DNA from: Prosapia bicincta
Taxonomy: Eukaryota; Arthropoda; Insecta; Hemiptera; Cercopidae
Assembly: GCA_036971475.1 (NCBI GenBank)
Contig: JBAIZL010000006.1
Location: forward strand, 135,441,731 to 135,505,730
Length of the DNA: 64,000 bases
Direction: 5' to 3'
Shown piece after piece: positions 33,986 to 45,519 of this stretch (positions are counted from its first letter, which is position 1; each line of letters opens with the position of its first letter). The position numbers were made by a program, and so were the translations under genes. A model generated the notes under the pieces. It worked only from the letters and a program-made list of their open reading frames with translations, ran no database searches and was not told the DNA's origin.

Positions 33986-35992
33986 TTATAAACAAATTGT
34001 ATTCATCTAGTATGTTGAATAATGGTTCCAAAGTGATCCACTCTTGTATAGAAAGAATGCTGTAGAATCGCTTTTTGTTCTGATAACTTGGATATATCAA
34101 AAATAATTCTAGCTTCGTAGAAAAGTTATCTTGTGATGATTGATCAGTTTTTTCTCTATGATCCAGAACAAAACATTAATAAATGCATTGGAAATATAAC
34201 TCTCTATAACACCAAAACGAATGACGAAATCAAAGTTCAAGGTTATGATTGATTTTTTTTTATCAAAGTGATTCTCTACATTAAATGGATACCAGAGGGG
34301 TATTATATAAGATTCTGATTACACTTCTTGAATGAGTACAGAAGGAACTGCCTGTTCTGTGAGAAAACAGATGATTGCTTCATGAGTACAATGCTTTGTT
34401 CATGAAGACACTTTTGACCAAACACAACATTCTCATTGTGGACCTTCCACTCTACTAGCCTGATTTGTAAAGTGTAAAATTCACATGGAATGTAGATTAA
34501 ATCAAGGAGAATAATATATTGAGGTAGATAATATCAAAATTATAAAAGTGAATTAATAAATATATATTTTTTTTTCAGTTTGGTTTTTTCCAACTACACC
34601 TAGTATAATTTAAAATTTTTTTTTCATTCTTACTGTTTGTTTATCTTGAGGTTGTAATGATAAAAATATCTTTCCAAAATATTTCTTACAGTTAAGGTTG
34701 TTATTGTCCATGCTATTTGCACAAATTCCCACTAAAACACCCACTGTAACAGACTGTTACGAAAGAATAATTTTTTGTTTAAAATTGCTAATTGTTAGTA
34801 AATAGTAGAAAAAAAATTAAAGAGTTTGATCTAATCAAATGCAACAAAATTTTTTATTGTTTTGTTTTGTAGTTTTAAGACAATATGTCAGTATGACTAT
34901 TGTCATCTATGAAGAATAGAAAATGATTGTGATCCAATGTATAACATAACACGCACTGGTATATGATGCAGGTGGGGATATTATGACATCACATGAATGG
35001 GATAGTGCCCTCGAAGTGGACCTACTATTTAGGAGGTTAGGTAACTAACAGGTGTCTGATACACCTCTTTGGGAGAAAATGGATTAAGTTGGACCAATGA
35101 AAGGACAACGATTCACTTGTACTGCGAAAAGAGAAAAATAATGTTGTACTGGCAGGATCACTGTACCTGTTACCCAGATGCAGGATTAAACATATGTTGT
35201 AATGTAGATTTCCATTATCTGAAATGTGCGAGCTTGCAATTATTGAAAATAATTTAACAGTGTAATTACTCTGGTATAACTTTCCTCAATATAACTAATT
35301 TTTCCTCTGGTAAGATGCCAATGGTAAGGTTTGCTTCGAGTTCTGTCAGTTTTTTGCAGGGTAGTAACTAATAACTTGAAGTGGAAGGTTATACATATGA
35401 GTGTAAAAAAAAATCAGGTGTCTGCGTACATCAAACAATGTATAATAATAAGTATTTACCTAATTTTGGAACTAACAGGACGTTTATGATTTTCCTTGAT
35501 ATTTTCGTAACCAAACTAATGTCATATTTTTAAAGTTATTCTGTCAGCAGATAACTAATAACAGAGAATAATTTCACTAGTTTTAACACAAGATGGGTCA
35601 CCATCTATTTTCCTCTAATAGTGCCCTAAGTGCTGTGCAAAACTACAATGTACAGCAGTGTAATGTTGCTAACAACCACCATCTTAAGGAAATTATTTTG
35701 AGTAAAATTTAATGAATATAAAATAATACATACTACTAATTTGGAAAATAAAAACATTTTTATTTATGTAACCAAATCTATTTTTTACATCTTAAAACTG
35801 CCTGATTGGTTTTACCACACTTTGTATAAAAGCATTTAAAGACTGTATTTGTACTATGTGAAAAATGTTACTTTCATACTTAATGCTAAATTTAACTGTG
35901 TGCCAATATAAAAAGACATGTAAATACTGCAATAAATTGCAATTTACTCTCACACAGGTTTGTAAATAAAGAACAAATATAAAAATATTTTT
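33986..35992. other. Intron sequence, nothing recognised
   Basis: AT-rich, several small frames (33918-34100 minus, 35069-35257 plus) with no family motif. Confidence 0.45.
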
Positions 35993-36185
35993 AAATACTG
36001 CAAGTGTACTGTGTAATGAATGTTAACTTTATACTTTCATATATGTATTTTCATTAAACACCAATATGGAAGGATCTGTAAATACTGCAAGTGTACTGTG
36101 TAATGAATGTTAACTTTATACTTTCATATATGTATTTACATTAAACACCAATATGGAAGGATCTGTAAATACTGCAAGTGTACTG
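35993..36185. repeat. 87-bp tandem repeat, about 2.2 units
   Basis: 'aaatactgcaagtgtactg' starts at 35993, 36080 and 36167. The unit ends in ACCAATATGGAAGGATCTGT. A looser related unit lies just upstream (35920-35990). Confidence 0.85.
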
Positions 36186-36245
36186 ATTATTATTTTTACT
36201 TAAACTTTATTTAATGTCTGTTAAATACTATTTAATGTCTTTAAG

Positions 36246-36646
36246 GTTAATGGCAGATCACAGAACAATTCCTGCTAATACAAATACACTCTACGTTTTG
36301 ATTTTGTATCTGAAAATCCTTTTCAAATGCTAAAAGATTATTAATTTAATATTATGCCATAATTTGCAGTTTTTACATTCATAAGCAATAATTTTAACAT
36401 CATTAAAAGAAATATTCCATTCTTAAAAAATATTAACATTTACAAGTCGAATTGCAATACTGGCAGGACTTGGCTAGACTGCAACTCGACTTGTAATTGT
36501 TAATATTATATAGTATTAATGAAATATTTGTTTTAATGATGTAAAAAGTATTCTTTATGAATGTAAAAACTGCAAATTATGGCATAATATTGAATATTAG
36601 AGTGTATTTGTATTAGCATGGATTGGTGTGTGATCTATCATTAACC
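36246..36646. repeat. 400-bp palindrome next to an attractin exon
   Basis: Arms run inward from GGTTAATGGCAGATCACAG (36246) and its inverse (to 36646), centred near 36455. The left arm has about 45 unpaired bases (36295-36342). No hammerhead core was found. Its right edge is 80 bp before the exon at 36726, so it could put a large RNA hairpin next to the acceptor. Confidence 0.75.
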
Positions 36647-36725
36647 TTAGACATTATTTTTTGTCTTGTGTATTTTTGAAAGACTATAAAAATATGTAGT
36701 ACAGTTTTTGTTACGTCTGTTATAG

Positions 36726-36942
36726 CAAATGCAGTGGAGAGGCAGGTGCTAGTTGGTGCTAACTGCTCCAGCTTCCGGTCACGTTTCAACAAAGCAGACC
36801 ACCAGTTTGGAGTTTCTGACAACGTCACATTCACTACTTTCTATGTTTATGTTTATGACTTTCATCCCCCTCTTTGGATACAAATTTCATTTTCACAATA
36901 TCCAAAGTTGAATCTCCAACAGTTTTTCATTACATTTTCATC
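36726..36942 (+). CDS. Atrn/dsd: Attractin exon: juxtamembrane ectodomain
   Basis: Acceptor AG at 36724-36725 after a T-rich tract; donor GTAAGT from 36943. Phase 1 entry matches the exit of exon 8289-8453 (C + CA gives Pro). The exon encodes N-C-S-S-F-R-S-R-F-N-K, D-N-V-T-F-T-T-F-Y-V-Y-V-Y-D-F, P-L-W-I-Q-I-S-F-S-Q-Y and Q-Q-F-F-I-T-F-S. Attractins have the same order before the membrane (N-x-T-F-F-V-Y-V, P-x-x-I-Q-I-x-F-S-Q, Q-F-F-V-T-F). In-frame AGs at 36733-36734 and 36751-36752 could serve as alternative acceptors, but only 36725 has a good pyrimidine tract. It ends in phase 2. Confidence 0.92.
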
Positions 36943-37269
36943 GTAAGTAATTAATAGTTAATAATATTCTAGGTTAGTATTATAGACAAGTGCTATATTT
37001 TTTTAGCTTTTTACTAGAAATTGTAGTTCCCTCCTTCTTCCCCAAACTTAAAAGTTGTGGTTTTACAAAATAGTTATAAAGAACCCTCTGATTTTCCAAC
37101 TTTCAATACAAAACTATAACAGGTATTGGTATATTTACAATCATACTTTAAATAGTATTCAGAAATAATTATACAATGTTATTAATTTAATTTGAAAGTA
37201 AACAAAAATATTAATATAAATAAACATATCTAAAGTAGAATCTGTGTAATTCGTCAAAGTAATAACAAA

Positions 37270-37887
37270 CGTTGTCTGCACTGTCTCATAGTACAGGTGC
37301 CATCAGATAAGGCCGATACCAGATACATTGTCTGCACTGTCTCATAGTATAGGTGCCATCAGATAAGGCCAATACCAGATACGTTGTCTGCACTGTTTCA
37401 TAGTATAGGCGCCATCAGATAAGGCCGATACCAGATACATTGTCTGCACTGTCTCATAGTATAGGTGCCATCAGATAAGGCCGATACCAGATACATTGTC
37501 TGCACTGTCTCATAGTATAGGTGCCATCAGATAAGGCCAATACCAGATACGTTGTCTGCACTGTTTCATAGTATAGGCGCCATCAGATAAGGCCGATACA
37601 AGATACATTGTCTGCACTGTCTCATAGTACAGGTGCCATCAGATAAGGCCGATACCAGATACATTGTCTGCACTGTCTCATAGTATAGGCGCCATCAGAT
37701 AAGGCCAATACCAGATACGTTGTCTGCACTGTTTCATAGTATAGGCGCCATCAGATAAGGCCGATGCCAGATACGTTGTCTGCACAGTCTCATAGTACAG
37801 GTGCCATCAGATAAGGCCGATACCAGATACATTGTCTGCACTGTCTCATAGTATAGGCGCCATCAGATAAGGCCGATACCAGATACA
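37270..37887. repeat. 56-bp satellite, 11 units, with trimeric higher order
   Basis: Units of 56 bp (TTGTCTGCACTGTCTCATAG, then CCATCAGATAAGGCC) begin at 37272, 37328, 37384, 37440 and on. Variant bases recur every third unit: GCCGATACC then GCCAATACC then a unit with GTTTCATAG and GGCGCC. This gives a 168-bp higher-order repeat. Every unit has CAGATAAGG, which contains a GATA core. It lies in the attractin intron before the transmembrane exon. Confidence 0.92.
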
Positions 37888-38887
37888 AGAGTAATTCCAT
37901 TACTTTCCGACACATTTGCCCAGAAAATTAAGTAACACAGGGAAGTAGATGAAATGCTATCAAAATGCATTGGATGGTATGAGAGACAAAAAGAAGCAGA
38001 ACTGACAAAATTGATAGTATAAAGACAAATTCAGCATCTTGCAAAAAAAAAAAAATTCGTTAGTACATAGGAAAAAGACAGACATTTTTAACAACTGAAA
38101 CATCAATACATTTAATAACATATTTTTCTTGCCAGTGTTATTGTTCTTAGAAGGTACTATAATTTGTTTTTTTTTAAATGTTTTTTATGAAAATAGAGTA
38201 ACATACAGTATTTGTAATTATGAATTGTACTTCAGGCTTTTGTAGTGTTGTTGAGTTTTTTGGTCAATATAAACCACGTAAGTACAACATTAATTACATT
38301 ACATACCTATATATGTATTTATTTGCTACATTTACCCACAAATGCATGTTAATTTCACGATTGTTGAATAATTCATCTTTTTCTCGAATTCGTGACCCAT
38401 TCTGTCCTGAATGTGACAAATTAGAGAGGTTCTACTACATGTAGGTTTTACATTTTGAGCCTACACAACATTAATTGCTAACAAACACTTTTTAGTGTTT
38501 TCAATTGAATAAGTATTTTTAATTAAATATAGCTTGGTAAAACCAATGTTGGTGCAAACTCCAGATTTGGTTAACCTCTTGGTTAGCATTTACATACCAG
38601 TATATGAATTCGCGTAACGGCCAGCGGGTGCATTCCCGTGTACCATTTCTCTCAGATTAGTACTGATGTATGTTAATTACTCAGTGTGGAATGTTTGATT
38701 ATGCTTGTGTTGGTATCAATGGCAAGCTGTTTAATAAATTAGGGCCACGTCCTGTAAATGTAATTGTATTTTTATGGTATTTAAATTTTATTTCATTAAA
38801 TAACAAATATTTATGATCTATGAAAAAACTAACTCCGTGAAATAGTTACATTTAATGTCAAAATAAAACTGGCGTTGTACATTTCAG

Positions 38888-38966
38888 GTGCTTTCTGGCT
38901 TTACTCTTAGTTGCGGCTCTTCTTTGGAAAATAAAACAGAGATACGACATGTTCAGAAGAAGACAG
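38888..38966 (+). CDS. Atrn/dsd: Attractin exon: transmembrane helix
   Basis: Acceptor AG at 38886-38887, donor GTAATA from 38967. The first base completes TC|G Ser from the previous exon, then C-F-L-A-L-L-L-V-A-A-L-L-W-K-I-K-Q-R-Y-D-M-F-R-R-R-Q. This is the single membrane-spanning segment followed by a basic stop-transfer stretch. The A-A-x-x-W-K-I-K-Q junction is strongly conserved in attractins. Ends in phase 0. Confidence 0.95.
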
Positions 38967-39354
38967 GTAATAAATTTGTTTCTGCAGATTTTCTACATAA
39001 TTTTTGTTCACTTTTAAACTACAATTTTTTTTTATCAAGCCCTTGTTTAAAATAATTTTGAAGATATTTAATTTTATACTACATGGAGGAAAAACGTTGA
39101 TTTTAACCATGTGCTTTGTTATATAGTACAGTTTAATGTAGGAATAAGTAGTTGTCAAGATAAATCCTCGGTATTGGAGGACTCCATATATTACAGTGCG
39201 TTATTGCAATATTTTTGCATTACAAACGTGAAATGCATACTTATTTAATGTTCAAGTCATAAAGAAGTGTACCAAGTGTTATTACCTGCCCTTGTAGGAA
39301 GTATGATATGGAGGCAGAGGTGAAATTAGATAAAACTAAGGAAATAGGGTAATT

Positions 39355-40327
39355 ATGCTCTGGTATTACCCGTCTTTATCTGCCTGGAGATTTTTCGATG
39401 AAATATAAAAACTTTCTGACATATAATAAATACCATATTTTTTTATACATTGTTTAAAGGGAATGAAACAAGTTTTCAGGAAATATATAGGCCTACATAT
39501 GCATTGATTACATACATATAGGTAGTCTTGTGCTCGTTTGAAAAATGTATAAAAAGGTCAAAAAAATAAAATAGCAACACTGTACATCCCTGCACTTCAC
39601 TACATTCGGATAAAAATAAATATCATTTAAAATTAATATATCATTTTAAAGCTAAAAGAAAATGTGATTTAGAAATATTTCTCTTAAAATTTAGAAAACT
39701 CTAAATTTGGGTCATTTACGTTTTCATTTAGTTCATCAATGAAATACAGGTCAATTGTACCTCGGCCAAGATAGGTTTCACTGTCACTGTTACTGTCTAA
39801 AATCAACATCTTGTATTGAATCGCTTTCCAAAGTGTCTTTAGCCATTATATCTATAACGCAATATTTGTAACAATAAAAATTAAATAAACTAAATAACTG
39901 AAAGATAAATTTAAAGTGAAAAACAACAATCTCGAAGCCTAAACAAAAATTACACAAACTACAAATTAAATAAACAAAATAAGGGCTGGTTAAAATTTAT
40001 AACAAACGACAACAAACTTGAAACGTAAACAACTCGCACTAATAAAACACTCACTATCTGTCCAAACCAACTTCTGTGAAACAAATGTCTGATAGCACTG
40101 GGTCGCAACACTTTACCAATAAGTTTTTGTAAAAGCAACTCTGATTGGCCTAAAGGTAAATAAATGTAAAGTAGAATAACCAGTGTAAAGAACGATATCG
40201 TCAAAACTAAGAATACGTGGAAATTATGTTGCAATGGAAATAAATACGAGAACTATACACGGGCATAGGCAACTACCATTAACTAAATAGCCCAATCTAT
40301 ACTCAGGCGTATGCTTGAAAGTGTTAA
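39355..40327 (-). mobile_element. piggyBac-type MITE family 1, copy C
   Basis: Inverse of copies A and B: right edge GCTTGAAAGTG plus TTAA at 40324-40327, left edge eroded. On the minus strand near 39860-39700 it holds the clearest version of the decayed N-terminal coding region (L-G-R-G-T-I-D-L-Y-F-I-D-E-L-N). Lies in an attractin intron. Confidence 0.7.
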
Positions 40328-40514
40328 GAATAGGAGAAAAATAAGTAGATCTGCTTTCTTAAAGTAGACCTACAATTAACTAGATGTAGAATGCGCCAAA
40401 ATAAACAGTACTGAAACTAAATCAGCTGCAGTAGAATGACCGACGTAGGAAATTCTTGGTTGTTTTATAGGAGACCTTAGAAGATTTAGTTGTGCCCGAA
40501 ACCTCCCTTATCGT

Positions 40515-40835
40515 TCACATTGGTTCCAGCAAGACAGCGAAACCAGCCACACTGCTTTAGGCAACATTGCTTCCCTTCAAGAAACTTTTGGCAACCGGCG
40601 CATCTCCCTTAGAACAAACTTTCCTTACCCAGCCACTCCTGGTCTTACACCACCTGACGCCTTCGTCTGGGGAATGATGAAGGAGAAGATTTTCTGTAAT
40701 GACCCACTAACCTACATCGCCCAACTACAAGAATAAATAACCATGTGTATAATGGGTACTAAACAACCACTCTTCACCAAAATGAGGCAAAACCTTCAAG
40801 AGGTCCATCTTGTTTGTGGCTAAGTTAATCGAAAA
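40515..40835 (+). pseudogene. Mariner-like transposase C-terminal fragment
   Basis: + strand reads W-F-Q-Q-D-S-E-T-S-H-T-A (second catalytic Asp block), then P-G-L-T-P-P-D-A-F-V-W-G-M-M-K (third acidic block) and a short tail. Order and spacing match mariner-like transposases of the kind with a DUF4817-type N-terminus. Element ends were not identified. A fragment of a similar N-terminus lies at 42613-42804. Confidence 0.65.
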
Positions 40836-40889
40836 TCCCATTATGTAAGATTAGATCTGAAATCTATTTTCACAATGCATGGAATGACG

Positions 40890-41060
40890 TACCAGTTCAA
40901 ACTCATCAACAGATCTGTGACAGTTGGGTAATATGTAATAATGATTCGATGTTAAAGAGATGAGTGAAGCAGTTAAATGACGAAAATGAAAATCGGTATG
41001 ATGATAGCCGAATTGGGTGTCCATCTTTTGTTAATGATGAATTTTCACACCCGATGAATA
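40890..41060 (+). pseudogene. Mariner-like transposase N-terminal fragment (weak)
   Basis: Reads Q-I-C-D-S-W-V, then V-K-Q-L-N-D-E-N-E-N-R-Y-D-D-S-R-I-G-C-P-S-F-V-N-D, resembling the linker (F-x-x-G-R-x-x-x-x-D-D-x-R-x-G-R-P-S) of mariner transposases, with one stop. Confidence 0.45.
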
Positions 41061-41159
41061 AATATATGAAAACTCCTATGCTTTCAGCCTCTCTTTCTAT
41101 AGAATTTACACAATTTTTTTTGATCACTTCATAAAACTGTTCATGAAAAATTGGGATCT

Positions 41160-41265
41160 GGTAAGCTTGTTTCTAATTGACAAAGGACACAGTGTGTCAG
41201 AAATAATATATCACTTTAATATTTTTGCCTTAATGTATGTCTATTTTAAGATTGCAGATGCAATG
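41160..41265 (+). repeat. One-armed delta hammerhead relic
   Basis: Matches the right arm of palindrome delta-1: UUGACAA, A, GGACAC/GUGUC stem II, GAAA, an AU-rich stem III, then the same downstream order ('atgtatgtctattttaagattgcag'). Core and stem II pairing survive although the sequence has diverged, including paired changes in stem II relative to 12718-12754. Confidence 0.5.
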
Positions 41266-41538
41266 AAATAAGAAGAAAAATCACATGATCTATTAACACA
41301 TTATATAAAGTTTTAATATTTGTAGAAGATAAAATTGAAAATAATAAACACAGTTTTTAAAAAGACATTTTGGATACATTACTGTTTTTTCATATAAAAC
41401 GTAATTTTAAAGCGCGTGTTTTTTTTACTTACGAATTAAAAGTAAAAAACATAAAGTTTTAGTAAACTTCTAGTATCTCCATATTTAATTTGTTAAGAAT
41501 TATTCGGCAATTGTATATTTTTTGTTGGTTTTTTTCAG

Positions 41539-41661
41539 AGGCTATTTGTAGAAATGGAACAAATGGCTAGCAGACCATTCTCACAAGTCTTGGTAGAAAT
41601 TGAGAGGCGAGACTCTCCACAGGAAATATGTTCAATTAATACATTAAGGAAACGGAAAAAG
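41539..41661 (+). CDS. Atrn/dsd: Attractin exon: cytoplasmic tail, MASRPF motif
   Basis: Acceptor AG at 41537-41538 after a long T tract, donor GTTAGT from 41662; exactly 41 codons, phase 0 to 0. Encodes R-L-F-V-E-M-E-Q-M-A-S-R-P-F-S-Q-V-L-V-E-I-E and a basic end R-K-R-K-K. E-M-x-Q-M-A-S-R-P-F is the hallmark of the attractin and attractin-like cytoplasmic tail. Confidence 0.95.
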
Positions 41662-42612
41662 GTTAGTTATACTAATTGAAAAAACTGCATTAGTTCATCT
41701 TGGAAAATTTTGCTAGTTCAGCTAATTGAACTATATTAGAGTTAATAGAACTTGAAGTTTAATGCACAACAGCATTGCCAAACTGCCTCAATATTATTTC
41801 TCTAATTCAAATGAAATTCTTTAAGGTTACAAATGATAAACTATGTAACACCTTGAATACGATCTGTTAGGGAGATTTTAATCGTGCTAATGAAACATTC
41901 TAAATCTAGTGGTAGTTATTATTGATCAAAACATTATAATTAGTAAATAGATTTGGAACCATGAGTGTTAAGTGTTTGTGAATTGTGAAAAATAACAAAA
42001 AAGATTAATTTAGGTATCTCATGAACAAGTCATCGAAAATTTATCATTACATTTGTAGATAATGTAATAATTCATAAAACTTGCAGAATACACAGTTACA
42101 GTGTGTCATAATATTTATTTAAAAATTAATAAATAAAATTAAAAAATTAAACTTGTTTGAGAAAATAACACGAAAATGCAAGTAAGGGCTGGAAATGTTA
42201 CAAACTTGCATTTACATCAATAGGCTAATAGTAGCTTAACAGCAAACTGTGATTTTGTAGGCTGAGGCCTACATTTATCATAAAAGTTTTAGGAGAGGAA
42301 GAGTAATACCAACCACTGGCTAGGATCCTCACCTCATATTTTTATAAACATAATCATCTTGTGCAAGAATTGACAACTCCTGTTGCCGCACTTGAAATTT
42401 TGGCTCTCAGTTATAAGAAGACAAATGAAACTAAGACATTTCTATATACAGGGTTATCATAGAAGAATGGTGAGGTTTCAGTAATTTGTAGGAAGATTGT
42501 AGGGAAATTTCTAGACGTTATATTGGTATCTCTGAAAGCCTCCAACCCAAAAGTTTGTTTAAAAGCTGTTCTAACCTCAACATCAGTTCTTGTATTGTTG
42601 CAGTGAGTTATT

Positions 42613-42804
42613 ATGTTCTTGGATAAAGATAAAGCAAAGTGTGTTTTATTGATGGCTGAATTAAAATCTGTAAGTCTAATTCAACGTGTGTTACGACGTG
42701 AATTTGGAAGAAATCCAGCACACAAAAATTACAAAACACGTTGGTTTAAACAATTCAAAGGAACTGGGGTCTATTGCACGGAAAGGAGCCATGAGGAAGT
42801 TTAG
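42613..42804 (+). pseudogene. Transposase N-terminal fragment (DUF4817-like)
   Basis: A short frame with A-K-C-V-L-L-M-A-E-L-K-S-V-S-L-I-Q-R-V-L-R-R-E-F-G and W-F-K-Q-F-K-G-T-G resembles the N-terminal helix-turn-helix region common in insect mariner-like transposases. No downstream catalytic part follows in phase. Confidence 0.6.
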
Positions 42805-43141
42805 GCGGTTTTTCAGTACTTGGATCTAGGATGTGTATTGGACATGTCTCTACTAGAAGCTCTATAGATGCATTCATAGCACTGCTTGTACCACTAGAAA
42901 TATCTTTTGGCCATGGCAAGTGTCAGGGATCATTCTACTATTTACTTAGCCCTACCTTCCACTCCATCTTCCTCCACCAATAGAGAACAAATTTACTAGA
43001 CCAGGAAATATGTCCTTCCTGTAACCCATCTGTATTTAAAATCCTTCTCATATCCTTCATGCATGATAATTGGCAACTTGAATGGCATTGTAAACCCACA
43101 CATAAACTATGCTTTCAAGGCTGATTGAAATCTTTTTGTAG

Positions 43142-43256
43142 GACTCGCCTAGTCCAATCGCATTGGAGCCTTGTTGTGGAAACAGAGCTGCAGTGTTATC
43201 TTTACTTATAAGGCTTCCGACAGGTGGTGAGATGTATACACCTCCAGGGCAATCAG
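43142..43256 (+). CDS. Atrn/dsd: Attractin exon: conserved C-terminal tail
   Basis: Acceptor AG at 43140-43141 (TTTTTGTAG), donor GTAAGG from 43257. Encodes P-I-A-L-E-P-C-C-G-N-R-A-A-V-L-S-L-L-I-R-L-P and P-P-G-Q-S, the most conserved part of the attractin cytoplasmic domain. Leaves one base (G) over for the last exon. Confidence 0.95.
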
Positions 43257-43453
43257 GTAAGGAGAATAATATTATCACTAATTGAACATCCACAAATTAG
43301 CTTTTAATATCCTTAAATCAATTTTTCACTAAAGGTTTGTTGCTTGGATGGTAAGTAGATATTGTGATAGTGTGTGTTGTTTTAACTTTTAGAGAAAGCT
43401 GGATACATATATTTTTTTTTAGTTAGTTCTAGTAGAGCTTAAAGCTTATTTAG

Positions 43454-43702
43454 GAATTTTTTGACTAGATAGGAGACTGACACACTTACCTAATGGCAAT
43501 AGTCTAAAACTGCAATCTCTTGAAAATAAATATACACACATATAAACACACTATTAAAATATTTCAATCACACAATGATCTTTATCAATCAAAAAATATT
43601 TTAACACTGCAATGTGTGTCTATTTATTTATTTACAAGAGGTTGCAGTTTTGGACTATTGCCACTAGGTAAGTCTGTCAGTCGACTATTTAGTCCAAAAA
43701 TT

Positions 43703-43784
<82 letters not shown>

Positions 43785-43925
43785 TTTTTGCACTAGATAG
43801 GAGACGGGACAGACTTACCTAATGGCAATAGTCCAAAACTGCAATCTCTTGGAAATAAACACATATAAAAACTTAACACACTATTGAAATATTTCGATCA
43901 AAAATAACCTTTATCAATCAGAAAA
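43454..43925. repeat. Delta-2 palindrome, (TA)n and extra half-copy
   Basis: A palindrome (43454-43708; outer ends TTTTTTGACTAGATAGG) is followed by (TA)n at 43709-43780 and then a third arm (43781-43925) of the same sequence. Hammerhead-like minus-strand motifs of delta type lie near 43558-43592 (UUGAUAA, A, GAUCA stem, GAUUGAAAUAU) and near 43888-43920. The right arm of the palindrome lacks the ribozyme. It lies in the last attractin intron. The minus-frame I/Y polypeptide reading is a TA artefact. Confidence 0.75.
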
Positions 43926-44495
43926 GAGAAAAACAAAATGAGTATCTGTTATATTATACAGATACTATTTGTGATGCTTATGTACACATATATCTCTGTA
44001 GTGTATAACAGTTTTTGCATCACAGTGCACCACATCTGTATCTTTGTTATCTTTTTTAACACAGTGCACCAATTCTGAATTCGTTATCATTATACAAATA
44101 CTATATATGAGGCTCAATAGGCATATCCCCAGTAGTTAATAACAGTTTTTGCAATACAGTGTGAACTCAATAAAAGGAACCAATTTACATTGGAAATTGT
44201 CTTTTATATATTTAATACACTAATTTTAATTAACTGTACTATTGATTGACGTAATTTTGCAATTTGTCTTTATATGCTGCTTGTGTGTATTGTAAGATTT
44301 TTTGGTGTAATCCAAATTCTCACTTAAACTATTTGTCCCTATTACATTTTGCTGGAGTTTTTGACTGCTAAAGAAGTTGAGTGTTTGTTTATCTTACTGT
44401 AGTAACTGGCACATTTTGTATGATGCTGACACCTCTCTAGACATTCTTTCTGTGCCAAAACTTCAGTCTTATTGATTGAATTTCTGTTGCAGCAG

Positions 44496-44629
44496 GATTA
44501 GCTATAGCTTCTGCTCTAGTTACGTTAGGAAATCCAAGGAAAGTTAGCATCGACCCAACAACAAAGACAGACACCAAAACTAAATCTCGCAAGTCGCTTT
44601 CCAGCCAACATCCAGATAGCTGCATATAG
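44496..44629 (+). CDS. Atrn/dsd: Attractin terminal exon and stop
   Basis: G + GA gives Gly, then L-A-I-A-S-A-L-V-T-L-G, a Lys/Thr/Ser-rich stretch and S-C-I before TAG at 44627-44629. Attractins have G-L-A-x-A-S-A-L-V and a very similar C-terminal C-I. The acceptor is TTGCAGCAG, a NAGNAG pair: use of the first AG (exon from 44493) would add one Ala without changing frame. AT-rich 3' UTR follows; AATAAA at 45266-45271 is the first exact poly(A) signal noticed, ATTAAA occurs near 44815. Confidence 0.93.
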
Positions 44630-45519
44630 CATAATTATAGATGTATTGGTTCTTTGTAAATATTCCTACATTTGTTACCTAATCTAATTATAATGTTTTA
44701 ATATATATTTAAAATAATTTTGTTGAGTTATGTAGGTATGATTTGTATATAGAAACAGGCTGTGCAAAGGTGTTTTACTTCAAAGTATGATAATTTTTTC
44801 AAAACAAATCATTTAATTAAAGAAATGATAGGATTTTATACTTAAAAATGTTTGAAAAGTATATTTAAAAGATCGCAGGTTAATTAAATTATAAGCAGTA
44901 CATAAGTTAGAAGTTAGCCTATGGCCCTGTAGCCCTGAACTCCAGCGAATTCAATTTTTTTTCATAAATTGGTATAAAAAAAAAAATTGGCTATGAATGG
45001 GAGAATTCACACTTGTACACATATTTTGTGACTCAAGCTGCATTATTTTTAATCACTTTTTATTTTAGCAACTTCCTGTTACAATCATTTATAAATTACT
45101 ATAAATCACTGTATAAAATTATTGTTTAGTTGCTTTTATCATTAAATTGAAAATTGTAATTTTTAAACATTTTAAATCAGAAGGAAAATTTAAATGTTGA
45201 ATATTAATTCACACTGACATAAGAGTAAAGTAACATATTATAGCTACTTGTAAACTTACAAGTAAAATAAAATATTTTGATTAGCCTATTTGTAACAATG
45301 TTTTATTCTGATTATAAATATCTTTTAATAGATTATTGATCACCTAGTATTGAACAGAAAACCTATGGCATTTCTATTCACCTTAATGTGCTAGATCAAA
45401 TCCAGCGAGGTCAGATGAATCCATTGTCACAGCCTAGGTGTGGATGTGAGTTGAGCTACCACAAGACAAGACAGTATTTGTATATTAATAGATATTTCAA
45501 GTATTATTTCTGTACAATA
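44630..45519. other. Attractin 3' UTR / downstream flank
   Basis: AT-rich sequence after the stop codon. Two candidate poly(A) signals (ATTAAA near 44815, AATAAA at 45266). The real end cannot be decided from sequence alone. Confidence 0.45.

Noticed and set aside
36726..36942. Possible missing attractin exon between 8453 and 36726
   Set aside because: Phases join directly, and the combined protein length between the N-I-T and N-V-T-F blocks is close to what attractins have; an extra small exon cannot be excluded but is not needed.
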